A stretch of DNA of 13,889 nt from positions 1 through 13,889 of the forward strand of contig JAEXMK010000223.1 of the NCBI GenBank assembly GCA_023444445.1, read 5' to 3'. Origin of the DNA: Pseudomonadota bacterium (lineage in GTDB: Bacteria > Pseudomonadota > Alphaproteobacteria > Rhizobiales > Rhizobiaceae). Positions 1 to 8,233 of the stretch are shown in pieces (within the stretch, counting starts at the first letter, position 1; each line of letters starts with the position of its first letter). A program made the translations under genes and the position numbers. Under the pieces are notes generated by a model. It worked only from the letters and a program-made list of their open reading frames with translations. It made no database searches and was not told where the DNA came from.

Positions 1-80
1 CCCATATTTTTTTTACACCCACACCCGCCCAAACCACATTCCTCTACGTCTCGTGGGCTCGGAGATGTTATAAGAGACAG
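1..80. other. Sequencing adapter read-through (Nextera P7 end), not genomic
   Basis: Bases 48-80 match the Nextera read-2 transposase adapter (GTCTCGTGGGCTCGG followed by the 19-bp mosaic end) with a single G missing after base 68. Bases 40-47, tcctctac, equal the adapter-strand form of Illumina i7 index N712. Bases 16-39 align without gaps to the 24-nt P7 oligo at 12 positions, and 7 of the 12 mismatches are G read as c, as expected of low-quality read ends. Bases 7-14 are a T run, the complement of the poly-A seen when a read runs past the adapter. The genome therefore starts at base 81, and any reading frame running into 1-80 is artificial. Confidence 0.96.
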
Positions 81-616
81 GCAATGTCGCCCGCAGGCAG
101 AAGCTGGCCACGTTCGGCAGCGCCGACAGCAAAGCCGGCAAGGTCATAATCGCCATCCGAATACATGCCGGGCATTTCGGCGGTTTCGCCGCCGATCAGC
201 GCACAGCCGGACTCGCGGCAGCCAGCGGCAATACCGGAAACAATGGCCGCACCCTGATCCGGGTCAAGCTTGCCGGTGGCAAAGTAGTCGAGAAAGAACA
301 GCGGTTCTGCGCCCTGAACGACGAGGTCATTGACGCACATGGCGACGAGGTCGATACCGACCGTATCGTGGTAGTCTGCGTCGATGGCGATCTTGAGCTT
401 GGTGCCGACGCCATCATTGGCCGCAACCAGAACCGGATCGGTAAAGCCGGCTGCCTTGAGGTCGAACAGGCCACCGAAGCCGCCGATTTCGCCATCCGCA
501 CCCGGGCGCCGCGTCGAGCGTACCGCCGGTTTGATCTTCTCGACCATCAGGTTGCCGGCGTCGATATCCACACCTGCGTCACTATAGGTAAGACCGTTCT
601 TGCCCGACTGGCTCAT
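81..616 (-). CDS. purM: Phosphoribosylformylglycinamidine cyclo-ligase (AIR synthetase), 5' half only
   Basis: PurM closes the imidazole ring in de novo purine synthesis: FGAM + ATP gives AIR + ADP + Pi, in the cytoplasm. The visible 178 residues start [15 protein letters not shown] and carry the N-terminal family marks GGFGG (45-49), the nucleotide-binding DGVGTK (68-73), and GGETAEMPG (142-150). Family members are about 345-360 residues, so roughly half is present; the gene is cut at base 81 by adapter sequence, not by mutation. The ATG at 614-616 is chosen because GGAG lies 9 nt upstream and the protein begins where rhizobial PurM normally does. The methyltransferase lies 127 bp upstream on the same strand, with a weak stem-loop between. 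In many bacteria purN follows purM; that part lies beyond the contig end. Confidence 0.95.
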
Positions 617-690
617 GGCTCTCGTCTCCGCTGGTTCCGTTGGCGTCGCCATTCGCATGAGACGGGGGCATATGCAAGGGTAAGAGTGGC

Positions 691-712
691 AAAAGCTCCC
701 GTTTTTAACGGG
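691..712 (-). terminator. Weak intrinsic terminator after the methyltransferase
   Basis: Read on the minus strand, CCCGTT-AAA-AACGGG forms a 6-bp stem with a 3-nt loop, followed after AGC by four T. It lies 31 bp past the methyltransferase stop and 75 bp before the purM start. The stem is short and the T run is offset, so termination may be partial. No convincing purM promoter was found in the rest of this 127-bp gap. Confidence 0.4.
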
Positions 713-743
713 TTTGCGCCTGCCGCCGGTCGTCTGTTCGGGA

Positions 744-1532
744 TTAGTTCGCGGCGCCGCGACAAACGAGATTGAGAAGGCCGTCACGCGACGTGTCTGA
801 ATTTTCGTCGATAGGCCGCCCATCTTCACCGTAACGGGCAACGATCTCGAAACCCGCGGCTTCCAGTTGCCGCGTCTGGTTGGCCAGATCGATGAAATAG
901 AACAGGCCACTCCACCGATGTGCCTGATCGACCAGAATGGCATACTCCTCCGTCTTGTGCGTCTGTTGCTGCAGGCGCAGATAGTTCAGCCAGCTTTGCG
1001 GGTGAAACGAGTTTACAACCTCACGCGGCCGCCAGGAACGGGCGTGCAGGGGCATGCCGCCGGCACGCGCCCAGTTTCTGTTGTGGAAGGAAAAGATGAA
1101 GTAGCCGCCAGGTGCGAGGATTTTCCGCGCAGAATGAATGATCGACAGCCGGTCGGTGTGGCCGAACGCGCTGAGGATCGCGAGGGCGCCAAGCACGCAG
1201 TCGAACCGCGCTTCGCCGAACTCGCCGATGGCCCGCACGTCCATGTCCAGAAAGGTTGCTGTGGGAAAGTTGCGTCGAGCCAGCGCCAGCATGGGCTGTG
1301 ACCGGTCCACGCCGACGTAGTCACCGACCAGTGGCAGGAGCGGTTTCGTTGTTCTGCCCGTTCCGACGCCGAGGTCGAGAAGGCGCTTGCCGGCATAGGC
1401 ATGACGGAATTGTTCGAGGATGATGCGTTCGGCCGGATAAAGCTGCTGGTTGTCATACCAGGCGGCCACATCAGGATGATCGAATAGTCCAGCATTGTGC
1501 TCCGCCATGCTGGTTTCATTCATGCTTTGCAT
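744..1532 (-). CDS. Class I SAM-dependent methyltransferase, substrate unknown
   Basis: A 262-residue cytoplasmic Rossmann-fold methyltransferase. Motif I is [11 protein letters not shown] (51-61), the adenosyl-binding glycine loop; VGVDRS (73-78) carries the acidic residue that normally binds the SAM ribose, and FLDMDVR (94-100) fits motif II. The C-terminal half has no substrate-specific signature I recognise. It resembles the small-molecule methyltransferase superfamily (Methyltransf_11/25 type), so a small metabolite is more likely than nucleic acid, but this is inference. The ATG at 1530-1532 is chosen because a GGGGGAA ribosome-binding stretch lies about 5 nt upstream; an in-frame ATG at 1568 has no such site, and ATGs at 1523 and 1508 are less well placed. 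It is transcribed divergently from the perM-like gene across a shared 201-bp gap. Confidence 0.85.
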   Translation of the reverse strand: MQSMNETSMAEHNAGLFDHPDVAAWYDNQQLYPAERIILEQFRHAYAGKRLLDLGVGTGRTTKPLLPLVGDYVGVDRSQPMLALARRNFPTATFLDMDVRAIGEFGEARFDCVLGALAILSAFGHTDRLSIIHSARKILAPGGYFIFSFHNRNWARAGGMPLHARSWRPREVVNSFHPQSWLNYLRLQQQTHKTEEYAILVDQAHRWSGLFYFIDLANQTRQLEAAGFEIVARYGEDGRPIDENSDTSRDGLLNLVCRGAAN

Positions 1533-1661
1533 TGTTTCCCCCAGGCCAACAACGTTCGCTGAACACAAAATTACTTGCTTAATACTTATCTAATATTCAA
1601 TGGCGGTCAACCGAAGGTTTATCGACAACCGTGGAGGAGCGCGCTCGTTGAGGCGCGCGGT

Positions 1662-1691
1662 CTTGACCATGCGCGCCCCTGCATCCTATCT
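1662..1691 (+). promoter_or_regulatory. Sigma-70-type promoter of the perM-hdaA operon
   Basis: CTTGAC (1662-1667) and CTATCT (1686-1691) are separated by 18 bp, close to the reported rhizobial consensus CTTGAC-N17-CTATAT (11 of 12 consensus bases, spacer one longer). Transcription would begin near 1698. That leaves only about 6 nt before the ATGs at 1704/1707 but about 36 nt before the ATG at 1734, which has its own ribosome binding site. The rest of this divergent gap holds an AT-rich stretch (1566-1601) in which no convincing methyltransferase promoter could be fixed. Confidence 0.6.
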
Positions 1692-1733
1692 CCATCGGGA
1701 TGGATGATGGCAAAGCGGCAAGAGGATGAGCGG

Positions 1734-2873
1734 ATGCAGCAACATGTAAGCGGTACGAATCTTCGCCGACAGGTGTTCTTCTGGCTTGGCGCGCTCATTC
1801 TCTTCATCGTTTTTCTGACGATCTTCAGCTCTATTCTCTTGCCCTTCGTGGCGGGCATGGCGCTTGCCTATTTTCTCGATCCGGTTGCGGACTGGCTTGA
1901 GCGCCGCGGTCTGAACAGAATGATGGCGACGGTCGTCATTCTCATTTCCTTCGTCCTGTTGTTTGCGCTGTCGCTGATCATCATCATTCCGCTGGTCGTG
2001 GCACAGGCATCGGAGTTCATCACCCGCATTCCACAATATATCTCGTCCTTGCAGCAGCTTATTGCAGGTGCTGACACCAACCTTCTACCCGATTGGGTGA
2101 GCAGCCAGATCGATGCCGTGAAGGAGAACTTCTCCAAGCTTCTGGCCGAAGGTGCCGGCTTCATCGGAACGCTGCTGACGCAGATCTGGAACTCAGGCAA
2201 GTCGCTTGTCGATGTCGTTTCGCTTCTGGTCGTCACGCCGGTGGTTGCATTCTACCTGCTGCTCGACTGGGATCGCATGATCGACAAGGTGGATAGCTGG
2301 ATACCGCGCGACAGCGTTCATACGGTGCGTCAGATCGCCCGCGACATGGACAAGACCATTGCCGGTTTCGTGCGCGGGCAGGGCTCGCTCTGCCTTATCC
2401 TGGGTGTCTATTACGCCGTCGGCCTGTCGCTGGTCGGCCTTAATTTCGGTCTGTTGATCGGCCTTTTTTCCGGACTTATCAGTTTCATCCCCTATGTCGG
2501 CTCGATGGTCGGTCTCATTCTTGCGGTCGGCGTGGCTGTCGTGCAGTTCTGGCCGGACTATATCTATGTCGTTCTGACGCTGGTGGTGTTTTTCTCCGGG
2601 CAATTCATCGAGGGCAATATTCTGCAGCCGAAACTGGTGGGTAGCAGCGTTGGTCTGCATCCCGTCTGGCTGATGTTCGCGCTGTTTGCTTTCGGTGCGC
2701 TTTTTGGCTTTGTCGGCCTGCTCGTGGCGGTTCCGGCGGCTGCGGCGGTGGGTGTGCTTGTCCGCTTCGCCTTGTCGCGATATCTTCAGAGTGATCTTTA
2801 CCATGGGCATGGCGCAAACTTTCCCTGGCAGGAACAGGAAGTGCCCCAGGAAAAGAGCGATTCTCAGAGCTGA
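1734..2873 (+). CDS. PerM/AI-2E transporter-family membrane protein
   Basis: A 379-residue inner-membrane protein of the PerM (UPF0118, AI-2E transporter) family. Hydrophobic segments lie at about 13-49, 65-91, 158-178, 216-245, 248-271, 275-290 and 311-346, giving the usual 7-8 spans with a soluble loop at about 92-155. Family marks include YFLDPVADWLERRG (46-59) and GNILQPKLVG (294-303) followed by the glycine/alanine-rich last helices. Members have been linked to autoinducer-2 export (TqsA) and Na+/H+ exchange, but most are untested, so the substrate is unknown. The ATG at 1734 is chosen: AGGA sits 7 nt upstream and the promoter at 1662-1691 leaves a normal leader. Earlier ATGs at 1704/1707 would add 9-10 charged residues; the frame stays open upstream to 1575, before the promoter. 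hdaA begins 3 bp after the stop, suggesting one mRNA. Confidence 0.88.
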   Translation: MQQHVSGTNLRRQVFFWLGALILFIVFLTIFSSILLPFVAGMALAYFLDPVADWLERRGLNRMMATVVILISFVLLFALSLIIIIPLVVAQASEFITRIPQYISSLQQLIAGADTNLLPDWVSSQIDAVKENFSKLLAEGAGFIGTLLTQIWNSGKSLVDVVSLLVVTPVVAFYLLLDWDRMIDKVDSWIPRDSVHTVRQIARDMDKTIAGFVRGQGSLCLILGVYYAVGLSLVGLNFGLLIGLFSGLISFIPYVGSMVGLILAVGVAVVQFWPDYIYVVLTLVVFFSGQFIEGNILQPKLVGSSVGLHPVWLMFALFAFGALFGFVGLLVAVPAAAAVGVLVRFALSRYLQSDLYHGHGANFPWQEQEVPQEKSDSQS

Positions 2874-2876
2874 TCG

Positions 2877-3590
2877 ATGACTGACCCAATTAAAACTGAT
2901 AACGCCCGGCTGAGCGCCGAGCAGCTTCCGCTCGTATTCTCGCACCAGTCCGCGCTCGGACGGGACGACCTTCTTGTGTCCGCGCCTCTGGAGGCAGCCG
3001 TCAGCCTGGTTGATGAATGGCCAAACTGGCCGTCGCCCGTCGTGGTGCTGGCCGGGCCGCCAGGCTCCGGAAAGTCGCATCTGGCGAATATCTGGAAAAA
3101 TATCAGCGGCGCTCAGGAGATCTATCCGAAAACGGGTGCGGATGTAGCGCGGCTGGCGCAGACTGGGCCGGTGCTTTTCGAAGATGCCGACCGCCGCCGG
3201 TTTGACGACACCGAACTCTTCCACGTCATCAACAGCGTGCGCCAGCACGGTACGGCACTTCTGGTCACAAGCCGTCTTTGGCCTGCCGCGTGGCAGGTTA
3301 CGCTGCCGGATTTGCGCTCCCGTCTGAAAGCGGCGACCGTCGTGGAAATCGGGGAACCTGACGAGGCGTTGCTGGGCCAGGTGCTGATGAAGCTTTTTGC
3401 CGATCGGCAGCTTTATATGGACGACAAACTCATCGCCTATATCGTCAACCGCATGGAGCGTTCGCTGGATACGGCGCAGACCATTGTCGACAGGATCGAC
3501 CGGCTGGCGCTGTCGCGGGCAACACGCATCACGCGTCCGCTGGTTGCCGAGGTTCTCAATGCATTGGGCAGCGGACCGGAGCCCGACTGA
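2877..3590 (+). CDS. hdaA: HdaA, DnaA-related regulator of replication initiation
   Basis: A 237-residue AAA+ protein of the Hda/DnaA family that, with the DNA-loaded beta clamp, stimulates DnaA-ATP hydrolysis and so prevents re-initiation (shown for E. coli Hda and Caulobacter HdaA). Visible parts: a clamp-binding-like motif QLPLVF (16-21), Walker A GPPGSGKS (60-67), a Walker B-like segment LFEDADR (100-106), sensor 1 LLVTSR (128-133), and DLRSRL (145-150), where R149 is the likely arginine finger. The DnaA DNA-binding domain IV is absent, as expected. Length is typical (E. coli Hda is about 233 residues). The start is fixed by the clamp motif and the 3-bp spacing after perM; the ribosome binding site is weak, so translational coupling is likely. 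Confidence 0.93.
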   Translation: MTDPIKTDNARLSAEQLPLVFSHQSALGRDDLLVSAPLEAAVSLVDEWPNWPSPVVVLAGPPGSGKSHLANIWKNISGAQEIYPKTGADVARLAQTGPVLFEDADRRRFDDTELFHVINSVRQHGTALLVTSRLWPAAWQVTLPDLRSRLKAATVVEIGEPDEALLGQVLMKLFADRQLYMDDKLIAYIVNRMERSLDTAQTIVDRIDRLALSRATRITRPLVAEVLNALGSGPEPD

Positions 3591-3604
3591 TGGCTGTTGA
3601 ATAA

Positions 3605-3650
3605 CTGTCACAGTTCCGTCGTCAAACTGTTATACGGGCAGTGGCACAAT
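3605..3650 (+). promoter_or_regulatory. PHO box and -10 element of the ppk-ppx operon
   Basis: Three 7-bp units resembling the PhoB half-site CTGTCAT recur exactly every 11 bp: CTGTCAC at 3605-3611 (6/7), CCGTCGT at 3616-3622 (5/7) and CTGTTAT at 3627-3633 (6/7). A -10-like CACAAT follows at 3645-3650, 11 bp past the last unit, where PhoB-activated promoters place it because the box replaces the -35. The start of transcription would fall near 3657, just before GGGGAA (3659-3664) and the ppk ATG at 3670. PhoB control of ppk has been reported in rhizobia; the match here is from the sequence. Confidence 0.75.
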
Positions 3651-3669
3651 CACGAAATTGGGGAATCGG

Positions 3670-5868
3670 ATGGACGCGGCAGGGCAGGAAAGCATGAACA
3701 TGGTGCAGACGCTGAACGAGGGCGAGGATCTCTGGAATAGCCCGGCACGGTTCATCAACCGCGAGTTTTCCTGGCTCCAGTTCAACCGCCGCGTTCTCGA
3801 AGAGACGCTGAACACCGATCATCCGCTGTTGGAGCGGTTGCGCTTCCTGTCGATTTCGGCTGCGAACCTCGATGAATTCTTCATGGTGCGCGTTGCAGGC
3901 CTCGAAGGTCAGGTGCGCCAGTCGATCACCATCCGTACCCCGGATGGCAAGACCCCGGCCGAACAGCTCGAAGACATCCTGAAAGAAATCGACAATCTGC
4001 AGATGGAGCAGCAGGCTTCGCTCGCCGTGCTGCAACAGTATCTCGCCAAGGAAGAAATCTTCATCGTTCGCCCCGCAGCGCTTTCGGATGACGATCGCAC
4101 ATGGCTGGAAAACGAGTTCGAAGAGCGCATCTTCCCGGTGCTGACGCCATTGTCCATCGATCCGGCACATCCGTTCCCGTTCATTCCCAACCTGGGCTTC
4201 TCGATGGGCCTGCAGCTCGACAGCGTCAACGGCCGCGAGCCGATGACCGCGCTGCTGCGCCTGCCGCCAGCGCTCGATCGCTTCATCCGCCTGCCGGATG
4301 ACAAGAACGCCATTCGTTACATCACGCTCGAAGATGTCGTCGGCCTGTTCATTCACCGTCTTTATCCCGGCTACACGGTGCGTGGTTTCGGTACGTTCCG
4401 CATCATTCGTGACAGCGATATCGAAGTCGAGGAAGAGGCCGAAGATCTGGTGCGCTTCTTCGAAAGCGCGCTGAAGCGCCGTCGTCGCGGTTCGGTGATC
4501 CGTATCGAAACCGATAGCGAAATGCCGCAATCGCTGCGCCAGTTCGTCGTGCATGAACTTGGCGTGCCTGACAACCGCGTTGCCGTTCTGCCGGGCCTTC
4601 TGGCCCTCAACACCATCTCGGAAATCGTCAAGGCGCCGCGCGACGATCTGAAGTTTGCGCCTTACAACGCCCGTTTCCCGGAGCGTGTGCGCGAACATGC
4701 GGGCGATTGCCTTGCCGCGATCCGCGAAAAGGACATGGTGGTCCACCACCCCTATGAAAGCTTCGACGTTGTCGTGCAGTTCCTGCTTCAGGCCGCGCGC
4801 GATCCGGAAGTTCTGGCCATCAAGCAGACGCTTTATCGCACCTCAAACGACAGCCCGATCGTGCGTGCCCTGATCGACGCGGCGGAAGCTGGCAAGTCGG
4901 TGACGGCGCTTGTGGAGTTGAAGGCGCGTTTCGATGAAGAGGCGAACATTCGCTGGGCGCGCGACCTGGAACGCGCTGGCGTGCAGGTCGTTTTCGGTTT
5001 CATCGAACTCAAGACGCATGCCAAGATGTCGATGGTCGTGCGCCGTGAAGATGGCAAGCTCAGAACCTATTGCCACCTTGGCACCGGCAACTATCACCCG
5101 ATTACGGCGAAGATCTACACGGACCTGTCCTTCTTCACCTGTAACCCGAAGATCGCCCATGACATGGCGAACATCTTCAACTTCATCACGGGTTATGGAG
5201 AGCCGGAAGAGGGCATGAAGCTCGCCGTTTCGCCTTACACGCTGCGTCCGCGTATCCTCAAGCATATCAACGAGGAAATCGAGCACGCCAAGAGCGGTGT
5301 GCCTGCGGCAATCTGGATGAAGATGAACTCGCTCGTCGATCCCGAGATCATCGATGCGCTCTACCGTGCCAGCGCTGCGGGCGTCGAGGTCGATCTGGTG
5401 GTACGCGGCATCTGCTGCCTGCGTCCGCAGGTGCCGGGCCTCTCTGACAATATCCGTGTCAAATCGATCGTTGGCCGCTTCCTCGAACACAGCCGTATCT
5501 TCTGCTTCGGCAACGGTTACGGCCTGCCATCCGACAAGGCGCTGGTCTATATCGGCTCTGCCGACATGATGCCGCGCAACCTCGACAGACGCGTTGAAAC
5601 ACTGGTTCCGTTGACGAACCCGACCGTTCACGAGCAGGTTCTTTCACAGATTATGCTGGGCAATTTGATTGACAATCAGCAGAGCTACGAGATACTTGCC
5701 GACGGAACGTCTAGGCGCATTGAGGTGCGCAAGGGCGAGGAACCGTTCAACGCGCAGCACTATTTCATGACCAATCCCAGCCTTTCCGGACGTGGTGAAG
5801 CCTTGAAATCCAGTGCGCCCAAATTGATTGCCGGGTTGATTTCTTCCCGCAAGAAACAGGCTGAATGA
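3670..5868 (+). CDS. ppk: Polyphosphate kinase PPK1
   Basis: PPK1 reversibly transfers the ATP gamma-phosphate to long-chain polyphosphate. The 732-residue product is usual for rhizobial PPK1 (E. coli 688). It has the N-terminal domain ([18 protein letters not shown] starting near residue 28, then [13 protein letters not shown]), the middle domain, and two phospholipase-D-like C-terminal domains. Catalytic histidines are visible: H450 in KTHAK, matching E. coli H435, the autophosphorylated residue, and H607 in EHSRIF, matching H592. [10 protein letters not shown] follows the first. The ATG at 3670 is preferred over TTG at 3658 because GGGGAA sits 5 nt upstream and transcription probably starts near 3657. 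It shares an mRNA with ppx (4-bp overlap) and sits behind a PHO box, which predicts induction in phosphate starvation. Confidence 0.97.
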   Translation: MDAAGQESMNMVQTLNEGEDLWNSPARFINREFSWLQFNRRVLEETLNTDHPLLERLRFLSISAANLDEFFMVRVAGLEGQVRQSITIRTPDGKTPAEQLEDILKEIDNLQMEQQASLAVLQQYLAKEEIFIVRPAALSDDDRTWLENEFEERIFPVLTPLSIDPAHPFPFIPNLGFSMGLQLDSVNGREPMTALLRLPPALDRFIRLPDDKNAIRYITLEDVVGLFIHRLYPGYTVRGFGTFRIIRDSDIEVEEEAEDLVRFFESALKRRRRGSVIRIETDSEMPQSLRQFVVHELGVPDNRVAVLPGLLALNTISEIVKAPRDDLKFAPYNARFPERVREHAGDCLAAIREKDMVVHHPYESFDVVVQFLLQAARDPEVLAIKQTLYRTSNDSPIVRALIDAAEAGKSVTALVELKARFDEEANIRWARDLERAGVQVVFGFIELKTHAKMSMVVRREDGKLRTYCHLGTGNYHPITAKIYTDLSFFTCNPKIAHDMANIFNFITGYGEPEEGMKLAVSPYTLRPRILKHINEEIEHAKSGVPAAIWMKMNSLVDPEIIDALYRASAAGVEVDLVVRGICCLRPQVPGLSDNIRVKSIVGRFLEHSRIFCFGNGYGLPSDKALVYIGSADMMPRNLDRRVETLVPLTNPTVHEQVLSQIMLGNLIDNQQSYEILADGTSRRIEVRKGEEPFNAQHYFMTNPSLSGRGEALKSSAPKLIAGLISSRKKQAE

Positions 5869-7388
5869 CTCGATCAGAAGCACAGGGGCGGCTGACCGGC
5901 CTTGCCCCCGTTTCCGTCATAGATATTGGTTCGAACTCCGTTCGTCTCGTCGTATATGAAGGTCTCTCCCGCGCGCCCGCGGTGCTGTTCAACGAAAAGG
6001 TCCTCTGCGGCCTTGGCAAAGGACTGGCGCTGACGGGCCGCATGCATGAGGAAGGTGTCAGCCGGGCGCTGATGGCGCTCAGGCGCTTCCACGCGCTTTC
6101 CGAACAGGCGCAGGCGCAGGAACTTTACGTGCTGGCGACGGCGGCGGCGCGTGAAGCGGAAAACGGTCCGGATTTCATCCGCGAGGCAGAAGCCATTCTC
6201 GGCTGCGAAGTCGAAGTGCTGTCAGGTGAAAAGGAAGCGCTTTATTCCGCTTATGGGGTGATCAGCGGTTTCCATGATCCGGATGGCATTGCCGGCGACC
6301 TGGGCGGTGGTTCGCTCGAACTCATCGACATCAAGGGCAAAAGCTGCGGCGAGGGCATTACCCTGCCGCTCGGTGGGCTGAGGCTTTCCGAGCAATCGGA
6401 TGGTTCGCTCGAAAAAGCAGCGACCATTGCCAGAAAACACGTCAAATCCTTTGCAAAGCTGCTGACGGCGGGTGAGGGGCGCACCTTTTATGCCGTGGGC
6501 GGCACCTGGCGAAACATCGCCAAGCTGCATATGGAAATCACCGGTTACCCGCTGCATATGATGCAGGGATATGAATTGCCGCTGGAGGAAATGCTGAATT
6601 TTCTGGAGGAGGTCATTCTCTCCAGGGACAGCAAGGATCCGGCCTGGCAGGCAGTTTCCAAGAACCGCCGTTCGCTTCTGCCCTTCGGCGCCATCGCCAT
6701 GCGCGAGGTTCTGAAGGTGATGAAGCCGGCAAAGATCGCCTTCTCCGCGCAGGGCGTGCGTGAAGGTTATCTCTATTCGCTGCTGACGGAAACGGAGCGT
6801 GATCTGGACCCGCTGCTGGTTACGGCCGACGAACTTGCCATTCTGCGCGCCCGTTCGCCCGAACATGCGCGTGAACTGGCGGACTGGAGCGGCCGCACCT
6901 TTCCTGTCTTCGGCATCGACGAGACGGAAGAAGAAAGCCGTTACCGCCAGGCAGCCTGCCTTCTCGCCGATATCAGCTGGCGTGCCCATCCGGATTATCG
7001 CGGCCTGCAAGCACTCAACATCATCGCCCATTCCTCCTTCGTCGCCATCACCCATCCGGGCCGTGCCTATATTGCGCTCGCCAATTATTATCGCTTCGAG
7101 GGACTGAACGACAACGGCACCACCGAGCCGCTGGCGGCCATGGCGGGCGACCGGCTGCTGGAGCTCGGCAAGTTGCTCGGCGGCCTGCTACGCGTCGTTT
7201 ACCTGTTCTCGGCCTCGATGCCGGGCGTTGTCGACCACCTGAAATTCCGCAAATCCACCAATCCCGATCTCGATCTGGAATTCGTGGTGCCGCACGATTA
7301 TTGCGATTTTGCCGGCGAGCGTCTGGACGGGCGTTTGCAGCAGCTGGCGAAACTGACGGGCAAGCGGCTGGCGTTCGTGTTCGAGTAA
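5865..7388 (+). CDS. ppx: Exopolyphosphatase (Ppx/GppA family)
   Basis: A 507-residue Ppx/GppA enzyme of the ASKHA fold that removes terminal phosphates from polyphosphate; relatives also hydrolyse pppGpp, and sequence alone does not separate the two. The phosphate-binding loops are DIGSNS (20-25) and GDLGGGS (144-150). Residues from about 310 form the C-terminal helical HD-like domain typical of the long form (about 500 residues; short forms stop near 310), including IIAHSSF and [15 protein letters not shown]. The ATG at 5865 overlaps the ppk stop in ATGA, a sign of translational coupling. Pairing the enzyme that makes polyphosphate with the one that degrades it is common in bacteria. The TAA lies 15 bp from the stop of a gene on the opposite strand, and no terminator is visible in that gap. 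Confidence 0.95.
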   Translation: MTRSEAQGRLTGLAPVSVIDIGSNSVRLVVYEGLSRAPAVLFNEKVLCGLGKGLALTGRMHEEGVSRALMALRRFHALSEQAQAQELYVLATAAAREAENGPDFIREAEAILGCEVEVLSGEKEALYSAYGVISGFHDPDGIAGDLGGGSLELIDIKGKSCGEGITLPLGGLRLSEQSDGSLEKAATIARKHVKSFAKLLTAGEGRTFYAVGGTWRNIAKLHMEITGYPLHMMQGYELPLEEMLNFLEEVILSRDSKDPAWQAVSKNRRSLLPFGAIAMREVLKVMKPAKIAFSAQGVREGYLYSLLTETERDLDPLLVTADELAILRARSPEHARELADWSGRTFPVFGIDETEEESRYRQAACLLADISWRAHPDYRGLQALNIIAHSSFVAITHPGRAYIALANYYRFEGLNDNGTTEPLAAMAGDRLLELGKLLGGLLRVVYLFSASMPGVVDHLKFRKSTNPDLDLEFVVPHDYCDFAGERLDGRLQQLAKLTGKRLAFVFE

Positions 7389-7403
7389 CGCAACGGGAGA
7401 GTT

Positions 7404-8060
7404 TTATTTTGCGATGGGCGTTGCCGGCGGGGTCCAGCGCTCGCAAAAGGCTTCGATATCGCTTGACTGAAAATCGGCAAGCCGCGCCATGATCGTCTCG
7501 AATGGCCAATCCCACCACGCGATGGCGGCAAGCTGCTCCGCGATGGGTTGCGAAAACCGCTCGCGAATGATTTTCGCGGGAACTCCGCCAACGATGGTGT
7601 AGGGCGGCACGTCCTTGGTAACGACCGCTCCGGCTGCCAACACGGCACCGTCTCCAACCTTTACACCCGGCAGCACAATAACGCCGTGCCCAATCCAGAC
7701 GTCGTTGCCGATGACGGCGCGGTCCTGCTTTCGCCGGTCGAAAAACGCGTCGTCGCGAACGGCATCCGCCGAGTAATATTCCGGGCAGTAGCTGAAACGA
7801 TGCATGGATGGCCGGTCCATCGGATGGTTGGGAGCGCCTATCCTGACCTCCGCGGCAATGGCGCAGAACTTTCCGATCGTCGCATCACCAACCATGCAAC
7901 GGGGCCCGAGATACGAGTAGTCCCCCAGCTCGGCATTGTTCAGCGCCGTATCCGCCAAAATTTCACAGCATTTGCCGATGCCTGAATCCCTGATGCTCGC
8001 TGTCGAATGGACGACGGTTTCGGCGATCTTTGGGCGATTGAATTGCGCGGTCGAATCCAT
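7404..8060 (-). CDS. Hexapeptide-repeat acetyltransferase (CatB/XAT-like)
   Basis: A 218-residue left-handed beta-helix acyltransferase that would use acetyl-CoA. Hexapeptide turns run from about 22 to 74 and 116 to 158 (for example [21 protein letters not shown] at 116-136, and [17 protein letters not shown]). The segment [10 protein letters not shown] (76-85) holds H79, matching the catalytic histidine of xenobiotic acetyltransferases such as CatB. The FFDRR insert (106-110) and the WWDWP helix (182-186) also recall the acetyltransferase subgroup found in rhizobial phosphonate-degradation operons; no phn genes are nearby, so substrate and any resistance role are unknown. The ATG at 8058-8060 has GGAG 6 nt upstream, but this site lies within a stem-loop (8066-8095). 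Confidence 0.85.
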   Translation of the reverse strand: MDSTAQFNRPKIAETVVHSTASIRDSGIGKCCEILADTALNNAELGDYSYLGPRCMVGDATIGKFCAIAAEVRIGAPNHPMDRPSMHRFSYCPEYYSADAVRDDAFFDRRKQDRAVIGNDVWIGHGVIVLPGVKVGDGAVLAAGAVVTKDVPPYTIVGGVPAKIIRERFSQPIAEQLAAIAWWDWPFETIMARLADFQSSDIEAFCERWTPPATPIAK

Positions 8061-8065
8061 GTCAG

Positions 8066-8095
8066 TCTCCGGATTTGCGCCTGCCTATCCGGAGA
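8066..8095 (-). promoter_or_regulatory. Stem-loop covering the acetyltransferase ribosome binding site
   Basis: TCTCCGGAT (8066-8074) and ATCCGGAGA (8087-8095) are perfect 9-bp inverted repeats around a 12-nt spacer. In the acetyltransferase mRNA the downstream arm contains the GGAG that pairs with 16S rRNA, ending 5 nt before the ATG. Folding would hide the ribosome binding site, so it could act as a translational switch; it could instead be a dimeric repressor operator. No ATG-initiated leader peptide is visible in the preceding 50 nt. The rest of the 173-bp gap (8061-8233) shows no clear promoter or terminator. Confidence 0.5.
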
Positions 8096-8233
8096 TGATG
8101 AAGGACTTGTGACGGTAAATCTTAAGAGGACCCGGTTGCGCCGGCTGCTCCTATTAAAGATCAACCCTGTACGCCACTCGTGTCGCGCAACACCCTGCGT
8201 TCAGACAGAAAATCACGCAGAAGGCATTTGCCG

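Noticed and set aside
1..39. The odd low-complexity start as a possible genomic AT/C-rich element
   Set aside because: It aligns to the degraded P7 oligo and poly-A read end directly next to the index and adapter.
68..943. A 291-residue reading frame running through purM into the adapter at one end and far upstream at the other
   Set aside because: Only the part from 616 to 81 matches PurM; the 5' extension overlaps the methyltransferase gene and the last residues are translated adapter.
1575..1611. GTTGAC plus AT-rich DNA as a methyltransferase promoter on the minus strand
   Set aside because: The -35 is fair but no -10 fits at normal spacing; the AT-rich stretch alone is not enough.
2193..3611. 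A 472-residue minus-strand frame opposite perM and hdaA
   Set aside because: It is the complement of two well-supported genes, rich in H, R, D and Q as expected of antisense frames in GC-rich DNA, with no recognisable domain.
3658..3660. TTG as the ppk start
   Set aside because: The PHO-box promoter predicts transcription starting near 3657, which would leave no ribosome site; GGGGAA is correctly spaced for the ATG at 3670.
3622..4749. A 375-residue minus-strand frame opposite ppk
   Set aside because: It lies wholly within the clear PPK1 gene and shows only antisense-type composition.
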